Shown: piece after piece, positions 1 to 7,118 of the stretch
Numbering within the stretch: position 1 is the stretch's first letter
Layout: every line of letters starts with the position of its first letter
NCBI RefSeq assembly: GCF_016925615.1
Contig: NZ_CP070499.1
Span: 1,674,001 to 1,738,000, forward strand
Origin: Natronosporangium hydrolyticum
GTDB lineage: Bacteria > Actinomycetota > Actinomycetes > Mycobacteriales > Micromonosporaceae
Direction of reading: 5' to 3'
Length of the DNA stretch: 64,000 bases
The notes under the pieces: generated by a model
What the model saw: the letters and a program-made list of their open reading frames with translations, nothing else
The model's database searches: none
Told to the model about the DNA's origin: nothing
Position numbers and translations under genes: made by a program

Positions 1-374
1 TCGCCGCCCTGCTGGTGCTGCACGACCTGCACCCGGCCAGTACCGAGCTGCGGGTTCGGCAGGCGGTCGAGCGGATCCGGCCGTTCCTGGGTCGGCACGC
101 CGGCGATGTGGAGCTGGTGGAGGTTACCGATACGGCGGTGCGGTTGCGGCTGACCGGCAGCTGCGAGGGGTGCCCGTCGTCGCAGGAGACGGTCCGTAAC
201 GCGATCGAGTCGGCGGTGACCTCGGCCGCGCCGGAGATCGAGACGATCACCGTGGCGGGGGTGGCGGCGCAGCCACCGCTGCTGCAGATCGAGACCGCCC
301 CGCGGCATCCGTACGCGGGTGCGGCGTGCCCCGCGGAGCCGGCGGCCGCGCAGGCGGAGGGGGTGCCGCGGTGA
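1..374 (+). CDS. NifU-like C-terminal domain protein, 5'-truncated by window
   Basis: The reading frame is open to base 3, and the in-frame residues before the first GTG (base 15) continue a plausible protein, so I treat it as cut by the window edge. The visible part matches the NifU C-terminal domain, which carries a Cys-x2-Cys pair; here it is CEGC at residues 50-53 counted from base 15. In that family the pair holds or transfers an Fe-S cluster. A Pro/Ala-rich tail follows. It overlaps the next gene by 4 bp (GTGA) and heads a hydrogenase accessory operon, so a role in Fe-S supply to hydrogenase or its small subunit is likely but inferred. Confidence 0.8.
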   Translation, partial: AALLVLHDLHPASTELRVRQAVERIRPFLGRHAGDVELVEVTDTAVRLRLTGSCEGCPSSQETVRNAIESAVTSAAPEIETITVAGVAAQPPLLQIETAPRHPYAGAACPAEPAAAQAEGVPR

Positions 375-1075
375 CCACCGGGCTTCGCCGTTTCGCGGTG
401 CCGCCGCCGTTTCCCACGATGGCCGGCGAGCCGGCGGAGCCGGCCGGCGAGCGGTGTGAGCTGTGCGCGGTGCCGGTGCCCGAGGGCGACCATGGGCACC
501 TGGTGGACCGTACCGCCCGGCGCCTCGCCTGCGCCTGCCGCGCGTGCTACCTGCTCTTCACCGGGGCGGGCGGCGCCGGCCGCTACCAGGCGATCCCTGC
601 CGAGTACTGGTACGCGCCGACGCTGCCGCTACGGCGCTCGGTCTGGGACCGGTTGGGTATCCCGGTCGGCCTGGCGTTCTTCTTTGAGAATTCAGGGTTG
701 GGGCAGCTGGTGGCGCTCTACCCGAGCCCGGCCGGGGCCACCGAGTCGCTGCTGTCGCTGGACGCCTGGTCGGAGGTGGTTACGGCGGCCCCACAGCTGT
801 CGCAGCTCACCCCGGACGTGACCGCGTTCCTGGTGAACCGGCTCGGCAGCGGCGACCGGGCCGGTCGGCGAGCCGGTCCCGAGCCGATCGGGGACACCCG
901 GTTCGAAGGGTTCGTGGTGCCGATCGATGCCTGCTACCGGTTGGTCGGGTTGGTCCGTACCCATTGGCGCGGCTTCGACGGTGGCGAGGAGGCCTGGCGG
1001 GAGATCGACGCCTTTCTCGCCGATCTCCGGGCGCGCAGTACCCTGATCCGGACGGGGGACCATGCTGGACTGTGA
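371..1075 (+). CDS. DUF5947 family protein, hydrogenase cluster
   Basis: A 234-residue protein starting at GTG 371, inside the stop of the preceding gene. Near the N-terminus are a CELC pair (residues 29-32) and a CACRAC cluster (54-59) with His between them, a pattern suggesting a zinc or Fe-S site. The rest resembles the DUF5947 family, found beside actinobacterial [NiFe]-hydrogenase genes. Its biochemical function is not known to me. Its end overlaps the next gene's ATG (1062), so the genes are probably translated together. A longer frame from base 326 exists but would run deep into the NifU gene. Confidence 0.82.
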   Translation: MTTGLRRFAVPPPFPTMAGEPAEPAGERCELCAVPVPEGDHGHLVDRTARRLACACRACYLLFTGAGGAGRYQAIPAEYWYAPTLPLRRSVWDRLGIPVGLAFFFENSGLGQLVALYPSPAGATESLLSLDAWSEVVTAAPQLSQLTPDVTAFLVNRLGSGDRAGRRAGPEPIGDTRFEGFVVPIDACYRLVGLVRTHWRGFDGGEEAWREIDAFLADLRARSTLIRTGDHAGL

Positions 1076-1703
1076 GTTCGAGTGCCGGTCAGCGGCGGTC
1101 GACCGGTACGCGGCGGCGCCGGCGATCCGGCTCCGGATGGCGGTCTCGGAGACCACCGGTGTGACCGTCCACACCGCGGCGCTGCGCTGCCAGGTGCGGA
1201 TCGAGCCACACCGGCGTGACTACACCGCAGGCGAGTCGGAGCTGCTGGCGTACCTGTTCGGCGATCCGTCCCGGTGGGGCGAGACGCTGCAGCCGATGCA
1301 GCTGGCAACGGTGGCCACGGTGCTGCCGGGGTTCACCGGTGGCGCCGAGTTCGAGGTGGTGTTGCCGTGCAGCTACGACCTGGAGGTGGCCGCCGGGAAG
1401 TACCTCCACACGTTGGCGACCGGTGAGATCCCGTTGCTGTTGCTGTTCAGCGGCACCGTCTTCACCAGGGGCGGCGGTGGGCTGCAGATCCAGCCGGTGC
1501 CGTGGCACTGCGAGACCACCTTCCGGCTGCCGGTACGGATCTGGCGCGAGGTGATGGACCACTTCTTTCCCGGCTCGGGCTGGCTTCGGCTGCGCCGCGA
1601 AACTCTCGACGCGCTGCTGCGTTACAAGGCGGTACAGGCGATTCCCACCTGGGACGAGGCGCTGAACCGGTTGGTGGCCGAGGCGGAAGGAGCATCGCGG
1701 TGA
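1062..1703 (+). CDS. DUF6084 family protein, hydrogenase cluster
   Basis: A 213-residue protein from ATG 1062, overlapping the upstream stop by 14 bp. The sequence resembles DUF6084, a conserved unknown of actinobacterial hydrogenase loci, with the aromatic, Trp-rich C-terminal half seen in that family. It has no signal peptide or membrane segment and no obvious catalytic motif. Position between DUF5947 and the maturation-protease fusion suggests a part in hydrogenase assembly or electron transfer, but this is guilt by association only. The stop overlaps the GTG start of the next gene (1700). Confidence 0.82.
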   Translation: MLDCEFECRSAAVDRYAAAPAIRLRMAVSETTGVTVHTAALRCQVRIEPHRRDYTAGESELLAYLFGDPSRWGETLQPMQLATVATVLPGFTGGAEFEVVLPCSYDLEVAAGKYLHTLATGEIPLLLLFSGTVFTRGGGGLQIQPVPWHCETTFRLPVRIWREVMDHFFPGSGWLRLRRETLDALLRYKAVQAIPTWDEALNRLVAEAEGASR

Positions 1704-3607
1704 CGACAGACGAAGCGGCGGTGGAGACGGTGACGGATCCGATGGCCGCCGCCAAGGCGATCGCGGACGCCGTCCTCTATGAGGGGTACCTGCTCTACCC
1801 CTATCGGGCGAGCGCGGCAAAGAACCAGCTGCGCTGGCAGTTCGGGGTGCTGGTGCCGCCGGCCTACGCGGCCGCCGGGACCGGCGAACAGGCCAGTTTG
1901 GGCACCGAGTGTCTGTTCGACCGCGCGGAGGGGGCGCTGCTGCATGCCAGGCTGCGGTTCTTGCAGCTGGTGACCCAGCCGGTGGCCGGCCCGGTCGCCG
2001 AGTCCGACCCAGTGCCCGCCCCGGTCGCCGAGGCGGCCGCGCGGTGGGACGAGGCGGTGCCCCGCGAGATCGACGTCGTGGTGCCGGTGAGCCGGTTGTT
2101 CGGCGAGGGTTGGCTGACCCCGTTTACGGTGCCGGCGGGTACGGGGGAGGAGCCGACATCCGGGATCGTGGGTGACCGCGAGGAGCTGCGGGGGGATTTG
2201 CTGCTGCGGGCCGAGCCGGTGCCCGGCCCGCACGGGCTGCTCCGGCTGCGGGCCAAGGTCTCGAACACGTCGACGTGGTCCGGCGGCGAGGGTAGTGAAC
2301 CCGTGCCCCGGCCGGTGGCGCTGCGGCGTTCGCTGGTCGCGACCCACCTGCTCTTCGTGGTGACGGGCGGGCAGTTCCACTCGTTGCTGGACCCACCGCC
2401 GTGGGCGCGACCGGGCGCGGAGGCCTGCCAGCAGCAGGGTGCGTGGCCGGTGCTGGTGGGCGACCCGGCGGAGCGCAACGCGGTGTTGGCGTCGCCGATC
2501 ATCTTGTACGACTACCCGGCGGTGGCACCGGAGAGCCCCGGCGATTTCTTCGACAGTACCGAGATCGACGAGCTGTTGAGTCTACGGACGTTGACCCTGA
2601 CCGAGGCCGAGAAGCAGGAGGCGCGTCGGACCGACCCGCGCGCGGCCCAGCTCATCGACCGGGTGGCGGCGATGCCGCCGGAGATGCTCGCGAGGCTGCA
2701 CGGCACCATCCGAGGGCTCACGCCGGTGCCCGGACCCGGTTCGGGTACGGACGGTGCGACCGCGGCTCCGGCGCAGCCGACCGGACCGACGGTGGCGGTG
2801 GCCGGCCAGCTGGTCGGCCGGGGCAGCCGGGTCCGGCTCGCGCCGGGTGGTCGGCGTACCGACGCCCAGGACATGTTTCTGGTGGATCGGGTGGCCACGG
2901 TCCGCGAGGTCCTACGCGATGTCGACGGTGACTGCTATCTGGCGGTGACGCTCGATGACGATCCCGGGGTCGACATGCACCTGGCGCACGGCCGGTTCCG
3001 TTACTTCGCGCCGGATGAGGTGGCGCCGCTGGTCGCCGACGAGCCGGATCCGGCGGCCGCGCCGGAGTCGCCGGAGTCGCCTGAACCGGTCCACACCGAC
3101 CGGGTGCTGGTCGCTGGGGTGGGCAATATCTTTCTCGGCGACGACGGGTTCGGGGTGGAGCTGGCCCGCCGGCTGGCGGCCGAGGAGCTGCCCACCGGTG
3201 TGCAGGTCGCCGACTACGGCATCAGCGGTGTCCATCTCGCCTATGACCTGCTCCGTGGGTACGAGGCGACGATCTTGTTGGACGCGGCGGCCCGGGGCGA
3301 GCCGCCCGGCACGGTTTCGGTGCTGGAGGTGGGCGAGTACCGGGCGGTCGACCCGGGCGAGGCGGTAACCGCGCTCGACGGGCACGGCATGCAGCCGGAC
3401 CGGGTACTGGGGCTGCTGCGCACGCTCGGCGGCGACCCGGGTCGGGTGCTGGTGGTGGCGTGCGAACCAGCCCAGAGCGGGTATGGGATCGGATTGAGTG
3501 AACCGGTCGCCGAGGCGGTGGCGCGGGCGCTGCCGATGGTGCGGGAGTTGGTGGCCGAGCAGCTGGCGCGGCCACCGCAGAGCCTAGAAGCGGAGGTGAC
3601 TGAGTGA
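1700..3607 (+). CDS. Fusion: hydrogenase-associated protein + M52 maturation protease
   Basis: The frame is open from 1502, but GTG 1700 overlaps the upstream stop and has GGAAGGAG at 1685-1692, giving 635 residues. Residues 1 to ~350 are a conserved hydrogenase-locus protein of unknown function. Residues ~355-440 look like a small beta domain, followed by a Pro/Glu linker. From ~467 there is a complete M52 (HybD/HycI-type) hydrogenase maturation protease with GNIFLGDDGFG, an internal LLDAA segment and LDGHGMQ, which supply the Asp and His positions used for nickel sensing. The family cleaves the C-terminal peptide of the large subunit after Ni insertion. M52 proteases are normally free proteins of ~150-180 residues, so the fusion is unusual. 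Confidence 0.85.
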   Translation: MTTDEAAVETVTDPMAAAKAIADAVLYEGYLLYPYRASAAKNQLRWQFGVLVPPAYAAAGTGEQASLGTECLFDRAEGALLHARLRFLQLVTQPVAGPVAESDPVPAPVAEAAARWDEAVPREIDVVVPVSRLFGEGWLTPFTVPAGTGEEPTSGIVGDREELRGDLLLRAEPVPGPHGLLRLRAKVSNTSTWSGGEGSEPVPRPVALRRSLVATHLLFVVTGGQFHSLLDPPPWARPGAEACQQQGAWPVLVGDPAERNAVLASPIILYDYPAVAPESPGDFFDSTEIDELLSLRTLTLTEAEKQEARRTDPRAAQLIDRVAAMPPEMLARLHGTIRGLTPVPGPGSGTDGATAAPAQPTGPTVAVAGQLVGRGSRVRLAPGGRRTDAQDMFLVDRVATVREVLRDVDGDCYLAVTLDDDPGVDMHLAHGRFRYFAPDEVAPLVADEPDPAAAPESPESPEPVHTDRVLVAGVGNIFLGDDGFGVELARRLAAEELPTGVQVADYGISGVHLAYDLLRGYEATILLDAAARGEPPGTVSVLEVGEYRAVDPGEAVTALDGHGMQPDRVLGLLRTLGGDPGRVLVVACEPAQSGYGIGLSEPVAEAVARALPMVRELVAEQLARPPQSLEAEVTE

Positions 3608-3708
3608 TACGTCGAACGTTGGGGCTGGCAGCACTGGCCGGCATAACCGCGATCGTGGTCAAGTCCTGGCCGGACCTGGTGCGATACCTGAAGATCCGAA
3701 AGATGTAG
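3604..3708 (+). CDS. DUF6893-like microprotein, 34 aa
   Basis: A very short gene starting at GTG 3604, overlapping the protease stop by 4 bp (GTGA) and ending at TAG 3706-3708. The 34-residue product has an Arg-rich start (MIRRT), one hydrophobic helix (about residues 6-20), then SWPDLVRYLKIRKM. That layout matches the small DUF6893 family, as I remember it: a membrane helix followed by a basic tail. It is probably a single-pass membrane peptide made by coupled translation. A role in anchoring or assembling the hydrogenase is inference. Confidence 0.72.
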   Translation: MIRRTLGLAALAGITAIVVKSWPDLVRYLKIRKM

Positions 3709-3746
3709 CCGATGCCATCGGCCAACCATTATGGAGCTGATAGAAC

Positions 3747-4115
3747 GTGCATGAGATTGGCCTGTGCGAAGGCATTGTGGCGGCCGTCCAGCGGCGCGCC
3801 GAAGGGCGCGAAGTGACCCGGGTCCGGGTGCGGGCAGGCGTGCTGCTGCGGGTGGTGGAGCCGTCGTTGGCCCAGGCGTTCGCGTTGCTCGCCGCCGGCA
3901 CCTCGGCCGCGGACGCGGTGGTGGAGCTGGTTCAGGTGCCGGCGGCGGCGACCTGTCCGGACTGTGGCTATAACGGCGAGGTTACCGATTCCCTCGCCAC
4001 CTGTCCGGAGTGCTTCGAGGGCGGCTTGCGGCTTAGCGGCGGCGACGAGATCGTGCTCGAATCGATCACGCTGGCTTCGGCGGAGACTGCCGAGCCGACA
4101 CCGGCCAAGGGGTGA
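3747..4115 (+). CDS. hypA: Hydrogenase nickel incorporation protein HypA
   Basis: A 122-residue protein from GTG 3747, preceded by GGAG near 3733. The N-terminus reads MHEIGL, keeping His2 and Glu3, which bind nickel in HypA. The zinc site is present as CPDC and CPEC about 17 residues apart. HypA works with the GTPase HypB to deliver nickel to the large-subunit precursor. No hypB is visible in this window. The start codon GTG replaces the usual ATG at the same position. hypC follows after 6 bp. Confidence 0.93.
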   Translation: MHEIGLCEGIVAAVQRRAEGREVTRVRVRAGVLLRVVEPSLAQAFALLAAGTSAADAVVELVQVPAAATCPDCGYNGEVTDSLATCPECFEGGLRLSGGDEIVLESITLASAETAEPTPAKG

Positions 4116-4121
4116 CCCCGG

Positions 4122-4391
4122 GTGTGTCTGGGCATCCCCGGCGAGGTGGTCGAGGTGTCGACCGATCATCGGGACCTGGCGACGGTCGACGTCAGCGGGG
4201 TACGCCGGCGGATCAACATCGGCCTGCTGGAAGAGCCGCCGCGCCCCGGGGACTGGGTGTTGATCCACGTCGGTTTCGCCATGTCGACGATCGACGAGCA
4301 GGAGGCCAGGTCGGCGTTGGACTTCCTGGTCAGCATCGGTGAGGCGTACGAGGAGGAGCTGACGGCGCTGCGTGAGTCGCGGATCGAGTGA
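4122..4391 (+). CDS. hypC: Hydrogenase maturation chaperone HypC
   Basis: An 89-residue HypC/HybG-family protein from GTG 4122. It begins MCLGIPGEVV; Cys2 is the residue that binds the Fe(CN)2CO unit and the large-subunit precursor. The central segment with DWVLIHVGFAM is also family-typical. HypC forms a complex with HypD on which the iron ligands are built. Its stop overlaps a possible GTG of the hypD frame. Confidence 0.95.
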   Translation: MCLGIPGEVVEVSTDHRDLATVDVSGVRRRINIGLLEEPPRPGDWVLIHVGFAMSTIDEQEARSALDFLVSIGEAYEEELTALRESRIE

Positions 4392-4417
4392 CCGGGACGG
4401 AGAGAGGCGGGGGGACG

Positions 4418-5569
4418 ATGCGGTTCGTGGACGAATACCGCGACGCGGACCGGGCCCGAGCGCTGGCGGCGAAGATCGCTGAGCTGTGCGAGCCGGGTCG
4501 GGAGTACAAGTTCATGGAGGTGTGTGGCGGGCACACCCACACCATCTACAAACATGGTCTGGAGGATTACCTGCCGGAGCAGGTCACGCTCGTGCATGGG
4601 CCGGGCTGTCCGGTCTGCGTGATCCCGATGGGCCGGATCGACGACGCGATCCACCTGGCGGAACGACCGGAAGTGATCATGACGTCGTTCGGCGACATGA
4701 TGCGGGTGCCGGGTGGGCGGGGCTCGTTCCTGGACGCGAAGGCCGCGGGGGCGGAGATCCGGATGGTCTACTCTCCACTCGACGCGCTGAAGATCGCCCG
4801 GAGCAACCCGGACCGGCGGGTGGTCTTCATGGCGATCGGGTTCGAGACCACCGCACCCGCCACCGCGATGACCGTGCTGCGGGCCGCCGCCGAAGGGATC
4901 CCGAACTTCTCGGTCTTCTGCAACCACGTGACGATCATCCCGGCGCTCAAGGCGATCCTCGACTCGCCGGATCTCCGGCTGGACGGCTTCATCGGCCCCG
5001 GCCACGTCTCCACGGTGATCGGCTGCCGGCCGTACGAGTTCATCTGTCGTGACTACCAGAAGCCGCTGGTGGTCGCGGGATTTGAACCGCTGGACATCCT
5101 GCAATCGGTCTATATGCTGTTGCGGCAGCTCGCTGACGGCCGGGTGGCGGTGGAGAACCAGTACGGCCGGGTGGTGCCGGAGCTGGGCAACCCAGTAGCG
5201 CTGCGGGCGATCCAGCAGGTGATGGAGCTGCGCCCGTACTTCGAATGGCGAGGGCTGGGGTCGATCTCGCACTCGGCGCTGCGGATGCGGCCCGAGTACG
5301 ACAGCTTCGACGCCGAGCAGTGGAGCGAGCTGCCCGGGCTGCGTGTCGCCGACCCGAAGGCGTGCCAGTGCGGGGAGGTGCTCAAGGGCGTATTGAAACC
5401 CTGGGAGTGCAAGGTGTTCGGCACCGCCTGCACGCCCGAGACTCCGATCGGCACCTGCATGGTCTCCTCGGAGGGGGCCTGCGCGGCGTACTACAACTTC
5501 GGCCGGTTCACCCGGCAACGCGTCAAGGAGGCGACGATGACGGCAGCTATGGAGAGCGGGGCGGTGTGA
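4418..5569 (+). CDS. hypD: Hydrogenase iron-cofactor assembly protein HypD
   Basis: A 383-residue protein. I chose ATG 4418 over the in-frame GTG 4388 because the family starts MRFVDEYRD and a purine-rich ribosome site (gagaggcggggg) lies just upstream. Conserved elements: CGGHTHT (Cys36), GPGCPVC (Cys64 and Cys67), and a C-terminal four-cysteine set at about residues 316-358 that holds the [4Fe-4S] cluster. HypD is the scaffold on which the Fe(CN)2CO moiety is formed with HypC and cyanide from HypE/HypF. The stop overlaps the hypE GTG start. Confidence 0.95.
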   Translation: MRFVDEYRDADRARALAAKIAELCEPGREYKFMEVCGGHTHTIYKHGLEDYLPEQVTLVHGPGCPVCVIPMGRIDDAIHLAERPEVIMTSFGDMMRVPGGRGSFLDAKAAGAEIRMVYSPLDALKIARSNPDRRVVFMAIGFETTAPATAMTVLRAAAEGIPNFSVFCNHVTIIPALKAILDSPDLRLDGFIGPGHVSTVIGCRPYEFICRDYQKPLVVAGFEPLDILQSVYMLLRQLADGRVAVENQYGRVVPELGNPVALRAIQQVMELRPYFEWRGLGSISHSALRMRPEYDSFDAEQWSELPGLRVADPKACQCGEVLKGVLKPWECKVFGTACTPETPIGTCMVSSEGACAAYYNFGRFTRQRVKEATMTAAMESGAV

Positions 5570-6768
5570 CCGAGCATTCCACAGAAGCGGCACCGGTCAC
5601 GGCGGCATGGGCGGAGCAGGCGCTACGTGAACACGCCGAACCGGAACTCACCGAAGTAGACGCACCGCCGGTGCCGCCAGTGGTGGGGGCGCCGACCTTG
5701 AGCCGGGAACAGCAGGTGCTGGCGCGGATCGACCGGGCCCGCCGGCGCCGGCCCCGGGTAACCGAGGACCGGATCACACTGGCCCACGGGGCCGGCGGCA
5801 AGGCGACTCAGACCCTGGTCGAGGCGGTTTTCCTCGCCCAGTTCGACAACCCGGCGCTGGCCGAGCTCGCCGACGCGGCGTCGCTGTCGGTCGACGGTGC
5901 CAAGCTGGCGTTCACCACCGACTCGTACGTGGTGTCCCCGCTGTTCTTTCCGGGCGGTGACATCGGCGAACTGGCGGTCAACGGCACCGTCAACGATCTG
6001 GCGGTCTGTGGTGCGCAGCCGCTCTACCTGTCGGCCGGGTTCGTCCTGGAGGAGGGATTCCCGCTGGCGGACCTGCGGCGGATCGTGGCCTCGATGAGCT
6101 CCGCCGCCGCGGCCGCCGGGGTGCAGCTGGTCACCGGCGACACCAAAGTGGTGCAACGGGGCAAGGCCGATGGTTGCTACATCACCACCTCGGGCCTTGG
6201 CCGCTGCCCGGCCGGGCGCCGGCTGGGCGTCGGTGAGTTGCGAGCCGGGGACGCGGTGCTGGTCTCGGGCCCGATCGGAGAGCACGGCGTCACCGTCCTG
6301 CTCGCCCGAGGCGAGTTGGAGATCGACGCGGAGCTGCGGTCGGACACCACCGCCCTGAACCAGCTGACCGAAGGGCTGCTCAACTCGGGGGCGACGGTGC
6401 GGGTGATGCGGGACGCCACCCGGGGCGGGGTCGCGACGGTGCTCAACGAGCTGGCCGCGGCGGCGGGCCTGGCAGTGGTGCTCGACGAGCCGGCCATTCC
6501 GGTGCATCCGGCGGTACGCGGGGCGGGGGAGCTGCTCGGCATCGATCCGCTCTATCTGGCGTGCGAGGGGCGGCTGGTCGCCGTGGTGGACCGGGCCGGC
6601 GTGGACTCGGCGCTGGCGGCGATGCGGGCGCGGCCGGAGGGCGAGCAGGCCGCGGTGATCGGCCAGGTCGCCGCCGACCCACCGGGGCTGGTGCTACTCA
6701 AGACCGAGTTCGGCGGTACCCGGATCGTGGACGTGCTGGTAGGTGATCCGTTGCCGCGGATCTGCTGA
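5566..6768 (+). CDS. hypE: Hydrogenase maturation factor HypE with N-terminal extension
   Basis: A 400-residue protein from GTG 5566, overlapping the hypD stop. The PurM-like core begins around residue 68 (LAHGAGGKATQ). The C-terminus is PRIC, whose terminal cysteine is the one carbamoylated by HypF and dehydrated to thiocyanate. HypE proteins are usually 330-350 residues. The extra ~65 N-terminal residues here are acidic, then Arg-rich, and have no counterpart that I know. No better internal ATG start was seen near the core. It is the last hyp gene of the forward operon. Confidence 0.93.
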   Translation: MTEHSTEAAPVTAAWAEQALREHAEPELTEVDAPPVPPVVGAPTLSREQQVLARIDRARRRRPRVTEDRITLAHGAGGKATQTLVEAVFLAQFDNPALAELADAASLSVDGAKLAFTTDSYVVSPLFFPGGDIGELAVNGTVNDLAVCGAQPLYLSAGFVLEEGFPLADLRRIVASMSSAAAAAGVQLVTGDTKVVQRGKADGCYITTSGLGRCPAGRRLGVGELRAGDAVLVSGPIGEHGVTVLLARGELEIDAELRSDTTALNQLTEGLLNSGATVRVMRDATRGGVATVLNELAAAAGLAVVLDEPAIPVHPAVRGAGELLGIDPLYLACEGRLVAVVDRAGVDSALAAMRARPEGEQAAVIGQVAADPPGLVLLKTEFGGTRIVDVLVGDPLPRIC

Positions 6769-6861
6769 AACCCGAACGGGTCTCGGGCGAACTCCCACAT
6801 CGTGGCGCTGGCGGCAGTAGATTACGGGTAGCCCCCGGTGGCGCGAGCCAGAGGAGCTGAC

Positions 6862-7107
6862 ATGCCAGGACGACGCGGGCGGGAGCGGCGGATCTCCCGG
6901 ATCGAACGGCGCGGAGTGCCCTCGACCGACACGAGCGCGCGGTCGGCACGGGGGGTGGGGATCAGCTACTCGCCGCAGGGCAATGCCCGAGCGGTGAACC
7001 ACAGCGAGCGGCGCCGTCGGCGGGACCGGGAACAGGTCGGGATCGCGCCACCCCGGCCGATTCATCCGGAGAGCCCGCGGCTGATCACCGGGGACCAGGC
7101 CGGCTGA
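6862..7107 (+). CDS. Small basic hypothetical protein
   Basis: An 81-residue frame from ATG 6862 with a good ribosome site (GAGGAG, 6851-6856). The product is very Arg-rich (about one quarter Arg/Lys), with no hydrophobic segment, signal or recognised domain. It lies between hypE and the convergent hypF, 93 bp after hypE. A separate AT-richer stretch (6805-6835) upstream may hold a promoter. Arg-rich frames arise by chance in GC-rich DNA, so it may not be a gene. The ribosome site is the main argument for it. Confidence 0.4.
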   Translation: MPGRRGRERRISRIERRGVPSTDTSARSARGVGISYSPQGNARAVNHSERRRRRDREQVGIAPPRPIHPESPRLITGDQAG

Positions 7108-7118
7108 GCCCGACCAGG

